Positions 16,487 to 26,136 of a stretch of DNA of 64,000 nt are shown piece by piece (within the stretch, counting starts at the first letter, position 1; every line of letters begins with the position of its first letter). The position numbers and the translations under genes were made by a program. The DNA is from JALYYC01 sp039922495 (GTDB taxonomy: Bacteria; Chloroflexota; Dormibacteria; CF-121). The notes under the pieces were generated by a model. It worked only from the letters and a program-made list of their open reading frames with translations. It was not told where the DNA came from and ran no database searches. The stretch covers positions 62,001-126,000 of the forward strand of contig JBDTEO010000020.1 in the NCBI GenBank assembly GCA_039922495.1, given 5' to 3'.

Positions 16487-17799
16487 CAGGCGGCGAGCTC
16501 GCGGACAAGCGGTCGGGCCGGCGCGCCGATTCCGGCTGCGGACAGTGGGGCGATGCAGAGGGCGAGGGTCACCACGACGCCGAGGTAGCTGTCATTGAAG
16601 AAGCGCGCGAAAAAGGCGAAGGCCGCAAACACCGCCACGTAGCCGGCCATCCAGCGGCCCAGCGTTGGCCAGCGGGAAAACCGGCGGGCAAAGACCCAGA
16701 ACGCCAACGCCATGGCCGGCAGCTGGACGATCGTAAATGGGAAGGCGGCCGCCGGACTCGCAACCAGGTGGAAGGCCAGGAGCAGGGCCCCGAAGCCGTA
16801 GCCGCCGATCGGGTAGGCATCGGGGATCCCGCCGCTGGTATAGGCGACGGTGTCGGTCAGGAAGGCATGCGGGCCGGCCAGCAGGAAGGGGGCGATGGTG
16901 GCCACCGGAATGGCCACCAGGCCACCCAGGCACAGCACGACTTCGCGACCTGAGCCTCCCCGTCGCCAGCGCTGATAGACGATCAGCAGCAGCCAGGGCG
17001 CGGCGAAGAGGGCGAAGGGCTTGAAGGCGATCGCTGTCCCCAGCGCCACGCTGGCCGCAACCGGATGGCCGCGGGCGAGCAGGGCCAGGCTCAAGAAGAT
17101 GAAGGCGAGGAACTCGATGTCGTTCCGGCCGCTCCAGAGGTAGAGTGTGATCAGCGGGCTCATGAAGACTGCGGTGGTCAGCATGAAGCGCGCCTCGGGG
17201 GCAACCGGGATCGCGGCGATCGCGGCCAGGGCAAGCAGGCTCATCAGGAGGAGCACTAGCCGGCCGTCGAAGGGCAGTCCCAGCCAATCGGTCAGGGCCC
17301 GGACCGGCACGCCGGCGAGGATGGTGAGTGGGAAATAGGCGAGGTGGTGGAGCGCCGGGTTGGGACGCGTGCCGAGACCCCAGGGCATCTGCCCAAAGGC
17401 AGTGTTCGACCAGTCGACGCCGTAGATCGGCCGGCCGTGAAGCAGCCGGTCGACCGCGGCCTCGATCTGGATCAAGCCGTCGTGCTCGATCGTCAGCCCC
17501 AGGCGCGGCCGCTGCAGGATGCCGAGGAGCGGTGGTCCCAGCGCGCTGACCGCGACCAGGGCGCTGAGGAGCCCTTGCTTCAGCGCCCAGTGCCGGGCGT
17601 GCGTCAGTAGCAGGACCAGCAGGGCGAGCCAGCCGGCGCTCGCCAGCGCCGGAATCCAGATCCCGAGCCGCTCATGGAAGGTCCAAAGCAGCGCGATCTG
17701 GATGCCACCCAGCGTGATGAGGTAGGCGACCGGCGTGTTGAGCCTGGCCAGCGCACGCAAAAGCGGCGGCCGGGGCCTGCCGGCCAGGACAGCAGCCAT
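16486..17799 (-). CDS. GT-C-like multi-membrane protein
   Basis: This 437-residue protein has about twelve hydrophobic segments. The outer loop after the third helix carries EHDGLIQIEAAVDRLLHGRPIYGVDW and then NPALHHLAYFPLTIL, which resembles the acidic loop of DUF2029-like enzymes placed further from the N-terminus. It also has LGTAIAFKPFALFAAPWLLL. It opens a minus-strand triplet of coupled genes and diverges from the GT87 gene at 17855 across 55 bases. I call it GT-C-like from topology and context only. Confidence 0.75.
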   Translation of the reverse strand: MAAVLAGRPRPPLLRALARLNTPVAYLITLGGIQIALLWTFHERLGIWIPALASAGWLALLVLLLTHARHWALKQGLLSALVAVSALGPPLLGILQRPRLGLTIEHDGLIQIEAAVDRLLHGRPIYGVDWSNTAFGQMPWGLGTRPNPALHHLAYFPLTILAGVPVRALTDWLGLPFDGRLVLLLMSLLALAAIAAIPVAPEARFMLTTAVFMSPLITLYLWSGRNDIEFLAFIFLSLALLARGHPVAASVALGTAIAFKPFALFAAPWLLLIVYQRWRRGGSGREVVLCLGGLVAIPVATIAPFLLAGPHAFLTDTVAYTSGGIPDAYPIGGYGFGALLLAFHLVASPAAAFPFTIVQLPAMALAFWVFARRFSRWPTLGRWMAGYVAVFAAFAFFARFFNDSYLGVVVTLALCIAPLSAAGIGAPARPLVRELAA

Positions 17800-17854
17800 G
17801 ACGATGATGTAACGGCCGGTGTGAGGAACCCCTTCTCCCGATCGTTATAACCCG

Positions 17855-19093
17855 GTGTCGATCCGACCTTCGGCGCTTCCTCGCGCCCCGGCGGCCCCGG
17901 CTCGGGGGAAGGTCAGCCTCGGGTTGGTTGCGCAGGTGGCCCTGGGGGCGGCGGCCCTCACCCTCTACGTCCTGGTGCTGATCCAGGGAGCCGAGCGCCA
18001 CCAGGACTTCAATGCCTATCTCCAGGCGGGGCAGGATCTGATCCATGGCCGTCCCTTGTACGCGACCTTTCTCCACCACCCCTTCCCCGATGCGACCCTG
18101 CGACCCGCGTTCATCTATCCGCCCGCATTTGCCATCCTGGTCGCCTCACTGGCAATCGTCCCGGCCTGGCTCAGCATCGCGCTCTGGCTGATCGTCTGCC
18201 AGGCGGCGCTGCTCGCCACCCTCGCGATCGTGATCCGGGCCGAGCGGCCCTCCGTGCCGGCGGTTGTCGCAGTCCTCTGTCTCACCCTCACCTTTTATCC
18301 GCTCTGGGTTGACGTCATCCAGGGGCAGGCCAACCTGCTGATCCTCCTGCTGGTGACGGCCGGGATCGTCGGTGTGGCGCGGGCCCGGCCAGCCTGGGCG
18401 GCGGCGATCGGCATCGCCGCGGCGCTGAAACTGACCCCCCTGCTCCTCCTCGGCTGGTTGCTCGTGGAGCGCCGCTTCCGCGAGGCCGCCTGGCTCCTGG
18501 GGGGCTTCACACTGGTCACCGCGGTTGGCGCGCTGGTCCGCCCGGTCGACACGATCGCCTTCTTCACGCAGGTCCTCCCGGCGCTGGCGAAGGGCACCGC
18601 CTTCTACGCCAATTACTCCGTGTCGGGCCTCCTCGCCCGCGCCTTTACGGTAAATCCGTACACCGATCCCTGGCTCGCGCTGCGATTCGAATCGCTGCTT
18701 CCCGCCGGTGCGGCACTCCTGCTCGGCGGCCTCTGGCTCTGGCGAGGACGTCGCGGCTCGCCCCTCCATCGGGCGCTCACCTTCCTCCCGCTGCTCCCGC
18801 TGCTCTCGGCAGTGACCTGGTCCCACCACCTGGTCCTGCTGTTACCGGTGCTCTGGGTCGCCATCATCAGCAATGCCCGGCGCGGCTGGCCCGTGGGCGA
18901 GACCGCGGCGCTGGCCGCGGTCACCGTGACCCTGAGCCTGGTGGCCCGTTGGTCCTTCGGGCCGGCCTTTGGTCATCCCGGCTTTCGCGCGGCGCAGACG
19001 ATGGACCCGGCGGTCTTCGTCGTTGCCAACAGCCTCTTGCTCGGAACCCTCGGACTCTTTCTGCTGGCACCATGGCTACTCCGCTCCCGGTAA
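17855..19093 (+). CDS. GT87/DUF2029-family membrane glycosyltransferase
   Basis: This 412-residue protein has the GT87 layout: a first helix, HQDFNAYLQAGQDLIHGRPLY, then FIYPPAFAILVASL, about ten helices and AALKLTPLLLLGWLLVERR. A TATAAC hexamer sits 3 bases upstream of the GTG at 17855, so the transcript may begin almost at the start codon, or translation may start slightly later. It opens the second plus-strand triplet and overlaps the next gene by 22 bases. Confidence 0.84.
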   Translation: MSIRPSALPRAPAAPARGKVSLGLVAQVALGAAALTLYVLVLIQGAERHQDFNAYLQAGQDLIHGRPLYATFLHHPFPDATLRPAFIYPPAFAILVASLAIVPAWLSIALWLIVCQAALLATLAIVIRAERPSVPAVVAVLCLTLTFYPLWVDVIQGQANLLILLLVTAGIVGVARARPAWAAAIGIAAALKLTPLLLLGWLLVERRFREAAWLLGGFTLVTAVGALVRPVDTIAFFTQVLPALAKGTAFYANYSVSGLLARAFTVNPYTDPWLALRFESLLPAGAALLLGGLWLWRGRRGSPLHRALTFLPLLPLLSAVTWSHHLVLLLPVLWVAIISNARRGWPVGETAALAAVTVTLSLVARWSFGPAFGHPGFRAAQTMDPAVFVVANSLLLGTLGLFLLAPWLLRSR

Positions 19094-20706
19094 GCTGGCC
19101 GGCGCCAACGCCAGCCCCGGCGCGGCGGACCGCCAGCCGGTTTCCGCTGGTGCTGGCGACCGCGGTCGCCGCCATCTCCCTCCTCCCCTATCTCCTGGCC
19201 TACGCGAAAACGCCTCCCGGCCATCACTTCGCGGGGTTCTTCTTCATCGCCGACGATGCCACGACCTACCTGGCGAAGATGCAGCAGGGCGCGGCCGGCG
19301 CCTGGACCTGGAACGATCCCTACACGAGCGAGCCGCACGGGGGCGTCTTCCTCTTCGGCTTCTACCTGCTCTTCGGCCATCTCTCGGCCTTACTGCACCT
19401 GCCCCTGATCGCCACCTACCACCTCGCCCGGGTCAGCGGGGCCTTCGCGCTCGTCTTGTCGGTCGACCGGCTTGGGCGCCGGCTGCTCGCCCCGTCCATC
19501 CGCGGGCTCGCTCTGGCGCTGGTGGTGCTCGCCTCGGGCCTCGGCTTCATCGCGCAAATGCTCGGCAATCCCTCCGTCATGGGGCATCAACTAGAAGCGC
19601 TTGATCTCCACCTTCCTGAGTTGAGCGGCTTTTATTCGATCCTCGCCATCCCGCACTTTGCCTGGGCGACCGCCCTGATCGTGGCCTCCCTTATCGGCCT
19701 GCTTCGCCTCAGTGAGTCTCCGACCTGGCGCACGATCCTCGTCACGGGCGGGTTGCTGACCGCGCTCACCGCCATCCATCCCCAGATGATCCCGGTCATC
19801 TTCCTGATCTGGGCGGCCTACCGCGGGGTCCTTTATGCCTGGGGTGAGCGGACCGGTCTGCGGCTGATCATCACCGAGCTGGCAGCCTTCGCCATGACGG
19901 CGCCCCTGCTCGCCTACAACGCGTGGATCCTGTACCGGGACCCGACCATCGCCGAATGGGCGCGCCAGTGGCGCCACCAGGCGCCCGGCCCGTTGAGCCT
20001 CGCGTTGAGCCTCGGCCTGCCACTGCTGGCGGCGGTCGCGGGCATCGTCGTTGCCTGGCGCCGCCGGGATCGTGGGCTCGCACTGGTCATGGTCTGGCCG
20101 CCGCTCGTCTTGCTGCTGCTCTACGCACCGAACCTCGCCAACATCCAGCGCCGGCTGCTGGATGCGCTTTATGTCCCCCTCGGCGTGCTGGCCGCGGTCG
20201 GCATCCGCGCCCTGACCGACCGCCTTCGTCCGGCGCGGGCACGGCGTGTCGAACGGCTCCTGATGCCGGCGTTCTGCTTCTCGTCGGCCATCGTGCTCGC
20301 CATCGCCTTGCGCTTTGCCTCGGGCGCGTTCCCCGAGGCCTACGTCGCCAACGACACCTGGGATGCGATGCAATGGCTTGGCGCGAATCACCGCGCCGGC
20401 GACCGCGTGTTGTCATCGCCCCAGGCCGGTCTCTTGCTTCCGGCACACGCTGACGTGACCGTCTACGTGGGGCATTACAGCGAGACCCTCGATTACTTCA
20501 AGAAGATCGCCAACGTCCAGAAGATCCTTGGCCCGGGCGTCTCCGACGTCGCAGTTCGCGATTTCTTTGCGGCGAACCGGGTGACCATTCTGTACTGGGG
20601 ACCCGATGAAGCTCGGGCGACCAGCTTTAGGCCGCAGGATCGTCCATACCTCGAGCCGATTTACCGTCATGGCACGGTCGCGATCTACCGACTGGTCGGC
20701 AGCTGA
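19072..20706 (+). CDS. GT-C-like multi-membrane protein, 'YTSE' family
   Basis: With the ATG at 19072 this is 544 residues. After a first helix it carries IADDATTYLAKMQQGAAG and DPYTSEPHGGVF, the same pattern as the 14885-16486 protein. About eleven helices follow, then a soluble tail with WDAMQWLGANHRAGDRVLS and a C-terminal YRHGTVAIYRL end. The start was chosen because the open frame upstream lies inside the GT87 gene. It is probably an extracytoplasmic sugar transferase using a lipid-linked donor; specificity is unknown. Confidence 0.78.
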   Translation: MATPLPVSWPAPTPAPARRTASRFPLVLATAVAAISLLPYLLAYAKTPPGHHFAGFFFIADDATTYLAKMQQGAAGAWTWNDPYTSEPHGGVFLFGFYLLFGHLSALLHLPLIATYHLARVSGAFALVLSVDRLGRRLLAPSIRGLALALVVLASGLGFIAQMLGNPSVMGHQLEALDLHLPELSGFYSILAIPHFAWATALIVASLIGLLRLSESPTWRTILVTGGLLTALTAIHPQMIPVIFLIWAAYRGVLYAWGERTGLRLIITELAAFAMTAPLLAYNAWILYRDPTIAEWARQWRHQAPGPLSLALSLGLPLLAAVAGIVVAWRRRDRGLALVMVWPPLVLLLLYAPNLANIQRRLLDALYVPLGVLAAVGIRALTDRLRPARARRVERLLMPAFCFSSAIVLAIALRFASGAFPEAYVANDTWDAMQWLGANHRAGDRVLSSPQAGLLLPAHADVTVYVGHYSETLDYFKKIANVQKILGPGVSDVAVRDFFAANRVTILYWGPDEARATSFRPQDRPYLEPIYRHGTVAIYRLVGS

Positions 20707-20708
20707 CC

Positions 20709-22316
20709 ATGGCGATCCGTAAGCTCGACCAATCGCCAGCGGCGCCGGCGGCTTCGGCGCGACCTTCCGTCTGGCTCGGGCTCCGGCTGGCCCTGATCGG
20801 ATGCTTCGTGACCCTGGCCACCGCCCGGTTTCTGGTCGCGCCCCTGGACCGCTTCGACGAAGGCGTCACGCTGACCAAGGGGGCGATGGCGGCCGCCGGG
20901 CGCGTCCCGTATCGCGACTTCTGGAACAGCTATGGGGCGCTCGACCTCTACATCCTGGCAGCAGCCTTTCGCCTGATTGCGGTCAATGTCACCGTGGCGC
21001 GGGTACTTGGCGCTGTGGTCATGCTCCTGATCGCCGCCACCGCCTACGCCCTGATGCGGGACCTGGGCTTGCGCGATCCGATCCGGTTCCTGATGACCGG
21101 CCTGATCACGCTAGCCCCCCTCTCGCTGGCAACCTTCAACTCTCCGTTTCTGGCCGTCCTACTTGGGCTCGGAGCCCTGCTGACATTCATGGTCGGTCTC
21201 GATCGGCGGAGTCTTCGATGGCCCGCCGCCTGCGGATGCCTGATCGGGGTCACCGCCTTTTGCCGGCCCGAATTTGCGGTCGCCTTGGGATCTGGCCTGA
21301 CCATCGGCTACCTCGTGCTTGCGATCCATCCAGGCGGCCGGACGCCGCGTCCGGCCCTCGTCTACATCGCCTGCGGCCTCGCCGCCGCAGCCGTCCTCTG
21401 GGGCCCGATGGTTTTGCTGGCTGGCTTCAACCCGGTCTGGTTCGACATCGTGGTCCATGCCTTGACGCTGTACGCGCGGGGCCGGAGCATTCCGATCGGT
21501 CAGGGCCATGAAGGCCCGGCGGTGGTGATCTTGAGCGCCGCCTTCGCCCTCATCTGGTTCTTTGGCATCCTCCGGGCTTACCGCCAGCGCGGCGACGCCA
21601 GGGAGCTGGCTCGCGTGACCGCCCTGGTCGTCGGGGGCGGGCTGGCCTTCGCCTGGGTGGTCACGCGGGCGGACGGCATCCACGCGATGGCGGCCTGGCC
21701 GGTCACCGGCGTGCTCCTGGCGTTGCTGCTCGAGCGACGCGCCCGGCGGCAGCCCGCCGCACCCCCGCGCTTCGAAGCGTCCGCCACGCTGGCCGGCATC
21801 CTTCTCTGCTGCGCCGCCGCCGGCGGCCTCACGGTTCGGGATCTTGCCCTGCCGCACGCAGCGGCCGGCATCCCTCGAGCCGGGCTCGCGGGCGAGCGCG
21901 CCTGGATGCCGATGCCGCAGCTGGCCACCCTGATTCAGCAGATCGATGCGTCGGTCCCGCCCGACCAGCCGATCTGGGTCGGCCGGCAGCGGAACGACCT
22001 CGTCGTCTTCGACGACAACACCATCTACTTCCTGAGCGGCCGCGAACCCGGAACGGTCTTCGACGAAGCCTTTCCCGGCCTGACCAATACCGAGGCCACC
22101 GAGCGGACCATGGCGTGCCAGCTGGCGCGGTCGGGCGTGAGCCTGGTCGTGCTCGGCCCGGATGGCGCGCCCGAGCCCTGGAACCTGAGCGCCGTCCCCG
22201 GATCGACCTACCTCGACCGCTGGATCGCCGGGCGGACCATCAGCCGAAGGGCGGTCGCCGCCTACGAGCTCGTCAGGCTGAGGCCCGGTCTTGAGCCGGC
22301 CGATCGCTGCCCCTGA
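20709..22316 (+). CDS. GT-C/PMT-like multi-membrane glycosyltransferase
   Basis: This 535-residue protein has, right after the first helix, FDEGVTLTKGAMAAAGRVPY and RDFWNSYGALDLY, a loop typical of GT39/GT83-like (PMT_2) transferases, in which an early Asp-Glu is near the active site. About eleven helices and a soluble C-terminal domain (WVGRQRNDLVVFDDNTIYFL) follow. It starts 2 bases after the preceding stop, closing the second plus-strand triplet. Its 3' end overlaps the convergent GT2 gene by 44 bases. Confidence 0.82.
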   Translation: MAIRKLDQSPAAPAASARPSVWLGLRLALIGCFVTLATARFLVAPLDRFDEGVTLTKGAMAAAGRVPYRDFWNSYGALDLYILAAAFRLIAVNVTVARVLGAVVMLLIAATAYALMRDLGLRDPIRFLMTGLITLAPLSLATFNSPFLAVLLGLGALLTFMVGLDRRSLRWPAACGCLIGVTAFCRPEFAVALGSGLTIGYLVLAIHPGGRTPRPALVYIACGLAAAAVLWGPMVLLAGFNPVWFDIVVHALTLYARGRSIPIGQGHEGPAVVILSAAFALIWFFGILRAYRQRGDARELARVTALVVGGGLAFAWVVTRADGIHAMAAWPVTGVLLALLLERRARRQPAAPPRFEASATLAGILLCCAAAGGLTVRDLALPHAAAGIPRAGLAGERAWMPMPQLATLIQQIDASVPPDQPIWVGRQRNDLVVFDDNTIYFLSGREPGTVFDEAFPGLTNTEATERTMACQLARSGVSLVVLGPDGAPEPWNLSAVPGSTYLDRWIAGRTISRRAVAAYELVRLRPGLEPADRCP

Positions 22317-23034
22317 AGGGGTGCCGACGTACTCGACCCGGAATCGCCACCAGCTCGAAGAACATCGCCATCGAGTGCCGGATCGGGTGCACCCGGCTCT
22401 GGGGCGAGTTGATCCATCGGGTTGGAACCTCGACGATTCGGTAGCCATCTTGTTTAGCGCGGTAGAGCACCTCGACGTCGAAGCCGAAGCCCCTGGTTTG
22501 CAGCGGCGGAAACACCCGCTCGGCCACCTCGGCGGTGAAGGCCTTGAATCCGCATTGCGTGTCGTGCACGCCGCCCAGGACGAAGATGCGGACGAGCCGG
22601 TTGAAGATCTTGCCCATCGTCTCCCGGTACCAGGGCTGATGTAGCTCGATCTCCGAGCCTTGCAGTGCTCGTGAGGCGATCGCCACGCCGGCCCCCTCCC
22701 GGAGCGGCTTGAGCAGCTTCTCCAGATCGTCGATCGGGACACTGAGATCGGCATCGCTGAAGACCCGGTAACGGCCGCCGGCTGCCGCCATGCCGAGCCG
22801 GACCGCGGCGCCCTTTCCGCCGTTGTGGCCGGCCACCACGAGCCGCAGCTGGGGCCACCGGGTCACGCGCTCGCGCACCACCGCCGCGGTGCCGTCGCGG
22901 CTCCCATCATCGACGACGATCACCTCGACCTTGAGGCGCTGCTCCTCGACGAACCGCTGAATCCGGTCCAGAGTCGCGGGAAGGCGACGCGCTTCGTCGA
23001 ATGCCGGGATCACGATCGAGACGTCCGGGGTCAT
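22273..23034 (-). CDS. GT2 enzyme, polyprenyl-phosphate glucosyltransferase (ALG5) type
   Basis: With the ATG at 23034 this is 253 residues, all one GT-A fold. VSIVIPAFDEARRLPATL opens it, VVDDGSRDGT binds the nucleotide, FSDADLSVP supplies the metal-binding acidic pair, and QCGFKAFTAEVAERVF near 180 is typical of the ALG5/DPM1 branch. Such enzymes make polyprenyl-phosphate-glucose (or a related hexose) on the cytoplasmic face. It overlaps the next GT2 gene by 4 bases. The pair would supply lipid donors to the GT-C proteins around it. Confidence 0.88.
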   Translation of the reverse strand: MTPDVSIVIPAFDEARRLPATLDRIQRFVEEQRLKVEVIVVDDGSRDGTAAVVRERVTRWPQLRLVVAGHNGGKGAAVRLGMAAAGGRYRVFSDADLSVPIDDLEKLLKPLREGAGVAIASRALQGSEIELHQPWYRETMGKIFNRLVRIFVLGGVHDTQCGFKAFTAEVAERVFPPLQTRGFGFDVEVLYRAKQDGYRIVEVPTRWINSPQSRVHPIRHSMAMFFELVAIPGRVRRHPFRGSDRPAQDRASA

Positions 23035-23744
23035 GCCGCCCGACCAATCTCGGCCCGGAACGCGAGCAGTTCCTTGAAGGCACGGATAACGACCCGCGGG
23101 TTCGCGCCGGTTTGTTTGCCCGACGTCCGCGCATAGTGCGGCACGGGCGCCTCGACGATCCGGGCTCCGGCCCGGCGCGCGAGCACGAAGACCTCCGTAT
23201 TGATGAGGGCGCCATCGGAGCGCAGGTCCATGCGGTTCAACATATCGCGTCGGAGCAGCTTGAAGGCGCAATTCACGTCCCGAACCTGCCGTCCGAAAAA
23301 GAGGCGAACCAGCGAGAAGAACGCCCAGGCGTTGAGCCGGCGCGGCAGCGGATCCTGGCGGCGCTTGCGGTATCCGGTGACGATGTCGGCCTTCGCGACA
23401 AAGGGCAGCAGGGTGTCGAGATCGGCCGGATCGAACTGGTTGTCGGCATCCATCATGAAGATCCAGGGGAAGCGCGCCACCTGAAAGCCCGATCGCAGCG
23501 CTGCTCCGTAGCCGCGATTCTGCGGATGGCGGATGACGCGGAGCGTTGGGTAGGTCGCTTTAAGCTGCTCGAGCACGGCTGCCGAGTCATCCTGGCTGCC
23601 ATCGTTCACCACGATCACCTCCGAGGTGCGGGCCCGAGTCGCCAGGGCCTCGACCGTGCGGCGGACAACCTGCTCGAGATTCGCCGCCTCGTTGTACGCG
23701 GGTAAGACGGCACTGATCTCGAGCGGCGAGTGCATCGGGATCAT
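23031..23744 (-). CDS. GT2 enzyme, polyprenyl-phosphate mannose synthase (DPM1) type
   Basis: This 237-residue GT-A protein has ISAVLPAYNEAANLEQVV, VVNDGSQDDS, FMMDADNQFDPADL and DVNCAFKLLRRDML, the DPM1-like set. There is no C-terminal membrane anchor. Family members transfer a hexose from a nucleotide sugar to polyprenyl phosphate. It overlaps both neighbours by 4 bases and is preceded by the GT-C gene at 23741, so donor synthesis and donor use appear co-translated. The sugar cannot be read from the sequence. Confidence 0.88.
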   Translation of the reverse strand: MIPMHSPLEISAVLPAYNEAANLEQVVRRTVEALATRARTSEVIVVNDGSQDDSAAVLEQLKATYPTLRVIRHPQNRGYGAALRSGFQVARFPWIFMMDADNQFDPADLDTLLPFVAKADIVTGYRKRRQDPLPRRLNAWAFFSLVRLFFGRQVRDVNCAFKLLRRDMLNRMDLRSDGALINTEVFVLARRAGARIVEAPVPHYARTSGKQTGANPRVVIRAFKELLAFRAEIGRAA

Positions 23745-25264
23745 GGCGTGATCCCGGTCCGGGTGAAGAGCGTCGCCACCCGATCCCGCTCAAGTAGGTG
23801 CCAGTTCGGGTCCTGCTTGAGCAGCGTGGCCAGGGGGTGATTGCTGGGCAGGAGGATCGCATCCGGGTGGTAGCGATTGAGGACGTCAGGCCAGCCACTG
23901 GCCAGGTAGTTGACGGCCAGGTACTGGCCGAAGATCTGCGGACCGTAGACCTCGACCCGGCCGTCGATGAAGACGCGGCTCCCACCCGGATACAGCCGCC
24001 ACAGGGCATACCCGCCGTAGTCGTAGTAGTTGAAGACACGGACCGGCCGGTCAAGCGCCAGCAGGTGATCGACGGCCGCCACCGGGAAGGTCGTCGACAC
24101 CGCCAGTTGCTGCGTCGCCGGAGTCAGGCTGGGTAGCGCCCGGTAGGCGATCATGCCGCCGCCGACCGCGAGCAGCAGCGCGAGGTTGAGGACGCCGAGC
24201 AGCAGCGGATTGGCGCCTCCGGGTCGCGCGGCCGACGCCCGCAGGGCCGCCACCGAAACCGGGCGATTGGGCGCCGAGGGCAGGATCGAGGCCAGGCTGT
24301 CAAGCAGCGCCTGCGCACAGCGGCCGGCCAGCGGGGCCACGCCGATGACGAAGAGCGGCACGTGACGCTGCGAGGCAAGCGCCAGGTAGAGGAGCGCCGC
24401 CGCGATCAGCCACTCGCTGGTCCGCGCCCGGACGCGGCGGGTGGCCAGCCCGAGCAGGAGGACGAAGAAGATCGACTCCAGGAAGATTCCCGGCATTGAA
24501 TGGAAGTCAGGGGAGGCCCACTCCTGGATATTGCTCTGAATCAGCGGCGAGGTCAGCGTGCCCAGCGGGAAGAGGATGGTCTGGACGCCATACGGGTTGA
24601 TCACTGCCAGCGCCAGCCCGGCGAGAACCGCCCAGGCCAGCGCGCTCAGGCGGGGACGCGGCATGCCCTCGCCGGTTCGCCAGGCATCGATGGCTTCGCC
24701 GGCGAGAAAGAGACCGGTGATGATCACGCCCACCAGGAATCCGGAGTGGATGTTTGCCCACAGCCACAGGAACGGTGGCAGGTACCAGGCAGCGAGCCGG
24801 CCCTGCCGGTAACGCTGCAGCCCGCAGACCAGGATGCCGGCGAACAAGAGGTTGAGCAGCTGCGGACGGGCCCCCCAGGCCGTCGAGCCGGCCAGCACAC
24901 CCACCAGCGTCAGCCCGACGGCGGCAGTCGGATGCAGGCCGCCGCCGCGCAACAGCAGGTACAGGCAGACCGCGCCGCCAACCACGATCCCCGCGAAGAG
25001 CGCCACCAGCAGCGGCAGTCCGCCGGCCTGGTAGGAGACGAACATCAGCAGATCGGCGAGCCACTCGTGCACGATCCAGGGGTGACCCTGGGCGCTGAAC
25101 GAATAGACATCGGTCTGCGGCCATCCACGCAGCGCCAGCATCAGCCTGCCGTTGGCGAGGTGCCACCAGAGGTCGGGATCCAGCGGGGGGACGGCGGCGA
25201 GACTGAAGATGGCGACGAAAAGCAGGACCCGCAGGACAACGCCGCTCGTCAGCCGACGCAGCAT
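23741..25264 (-). CDS. GT-C-like multi-membrane protein, DPD(F/L)WWH family
   Basis: From the ATG at 25264 this is 507 residues. The first helix is followed by DPDLWWHLANGRLML and PWIVHEWLADLL, matching the paralogue at 9673-11277. About ten helices and a soluble tail (FNYYDYGGYALWRLYPGG) follow. The frame is open further upstream into the wecG-like gene. An AAGGAGGG site near 25325 has no in-frame start at good spacing, and a GTG at 25285 is another option, so the start is uncertain. It is coupled to the two polyprenyl-phosphate sugar synthases downstream. Confidence 0.78.
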   Translation of the reverse strand: MLRRLTSGVVLRVLLFVAIFSLAAVPPLDPDLWWHLANGRLMLALRGWPQTDVYSFSAQGHPWIVHEWLADLLMFVSYQAGGLPLLVALFAGIVVGGAVCLYLLLRGGGLHPTAAVGLTLVGVLAGSTAWGARPQLLNLLFAGILVCGLQRYRQGRLAAWYLPPFLWLWANIHSGFLVGVIITGLFLAGEAIDAWRTGEGMPRPRLSALAWAVLAGLALAVINPYGVQTILFPLGTLTSPLIQSNIQEWASPDFHSMPGIFLESIFFVLLLGLATRRVRARTSEWLIAAALLYLALASQRHVPLFVIGVAPLAGRCAQALLDSLASILPSAPNRPVSVAALRASAARPGGANPLLLGVLNLALLLAVGGGMIAYRALPSLTPATQQLAVSTTFPVAAVDHLLALDRPVRVFNYYDYGGYALWRLYPGGSRVFIDGRVEVYGPQIFGQYLAVNYLASGWPDVLNRYHPDAILLPSNHPLATLLKQDPNWHLLERDRVATLFTRTGITP

Positions 25265-25410
25265 TCCGGCAGCGGAGGCGATCACGAGCCTGGACGCGGT
25301 TGGGGCACGATTCGAGCCCTCCTTGCTGATGAATGGCCTCGGCGGTCGCCCCGTATAACGGCCCGGTGACAGGGTTCCTTCATTGGACGCGGCCTGATCG
25401 GAAAGACCAC

Positions 25411-26136
25411 TCACGGTCGTCCAGCCGCCATGACGCGGGCAACAAACCGGGGCAGGGCGAGCATACGCCGCCAGCGCCAGGGTTGCCGACCGAGGCGGTA
25501 CAGCCACTCGAGCCCGTGCGCCCGCATCAAGGCCGGCGCGCGCCGGACCCGTCCGGAGATGAAGTCGAAGGCGCCACCGACGCCCATCCCGACGACCGCG
25601 CCGCTGCGCGCCAGGTTGCGCTGGAGCCAGGCTTCCTCCGCACCCCCGCCGTAGGCGACAAAGAGGAGTTGGGCACCGCTCCGTCGCACCGCGGCGAGAC
25701 TGGCCTCGTCATCGGCCGGGTCGGGCGAGCCCCCGAATGTCCCGGCGAGTGTGAACCCGGGAAACGCCTGGCTCAACACGGCGCCCGCCGCCTCTGCCAC
25801 CCCAGGCCCGCCTCCGAGGAAGAAGAATCGCCAGCCCTCGGCCGCGCCGCAGGCAGCCAGGGCGCGGAGGAAATCCACCCCCGGCACCCGGCCGGGGAGC
25901 GGGTGACCGGACCGGCGCGCGGCCCACAACACGCCGGCGCCGTCGGCGAGGTTGAGGTCCGCCCCGCGCAAAAGGTCGGCAAAGGCCGGCTCGCGGAGCG
26001 CCTGCATGATCCGCTCGGGATTCACGCTGACCACCAGGCGGGGGCGCTCCGCCCTGAGCGCGGCCGCCACCCACGCGACGGCCTCGGTCTCGGTGAGCGG
26101 GTCGATCGGGATTCCCAGCAGGCTGATGCGGCTCAC
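25411..26136 (-). CDS. WecG/TagA/CpsF family glycosyltransferase (GT26)
   Basis: This 241-residue protein shows the GT26 signatures: LVVSVNPERIMQALREP, then GADLNLADGAGVLWAAR with the conserved Asp, the central FFFLGGGPGVAEAA, and VGMGVGGAFDFISGRVRRAP near the C-terminus. These enzymes add the second sugar (ManNAc or ManNAcA in known cases) to undecaprenyl-linked GlcNAc on the cytoplasmic face. A WecA/TagO-like enzyme for the first step is at 40059-41147. The GTG start overlaps the GT4 gene upstream by 4 bases. Confidence 0.92.
   Translation of the reverse strand: MSRISLLGIPIDPLTETEAVAWVAAALRAERPRLVVSVNPERIMQALREPAFADLLRGADLNLADGAGVLWAARRSGHPLPGRVPGVDFLRALAACGAAEGWRFFFLGGGPGVAEAAGAVLSQAFPGFTLAGTFGGSPDPADDEASLAAVRRSGAQLLFVAYGGGAEEAWLQRNLARSGAVVGMGVGGAFDFISGRVRRAPALMRAHGLEWLYRLGRQPWRWRRMLALPRFVARVMAAGRP

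Noticed and set aside
21159..22754. A 531-codon minus-strand open frame across the PMT-like gene and the ALG5-type gene
   Set aside because: It is out of frame with the well-supported GT2 gene and antisense to the PMT-like gene.
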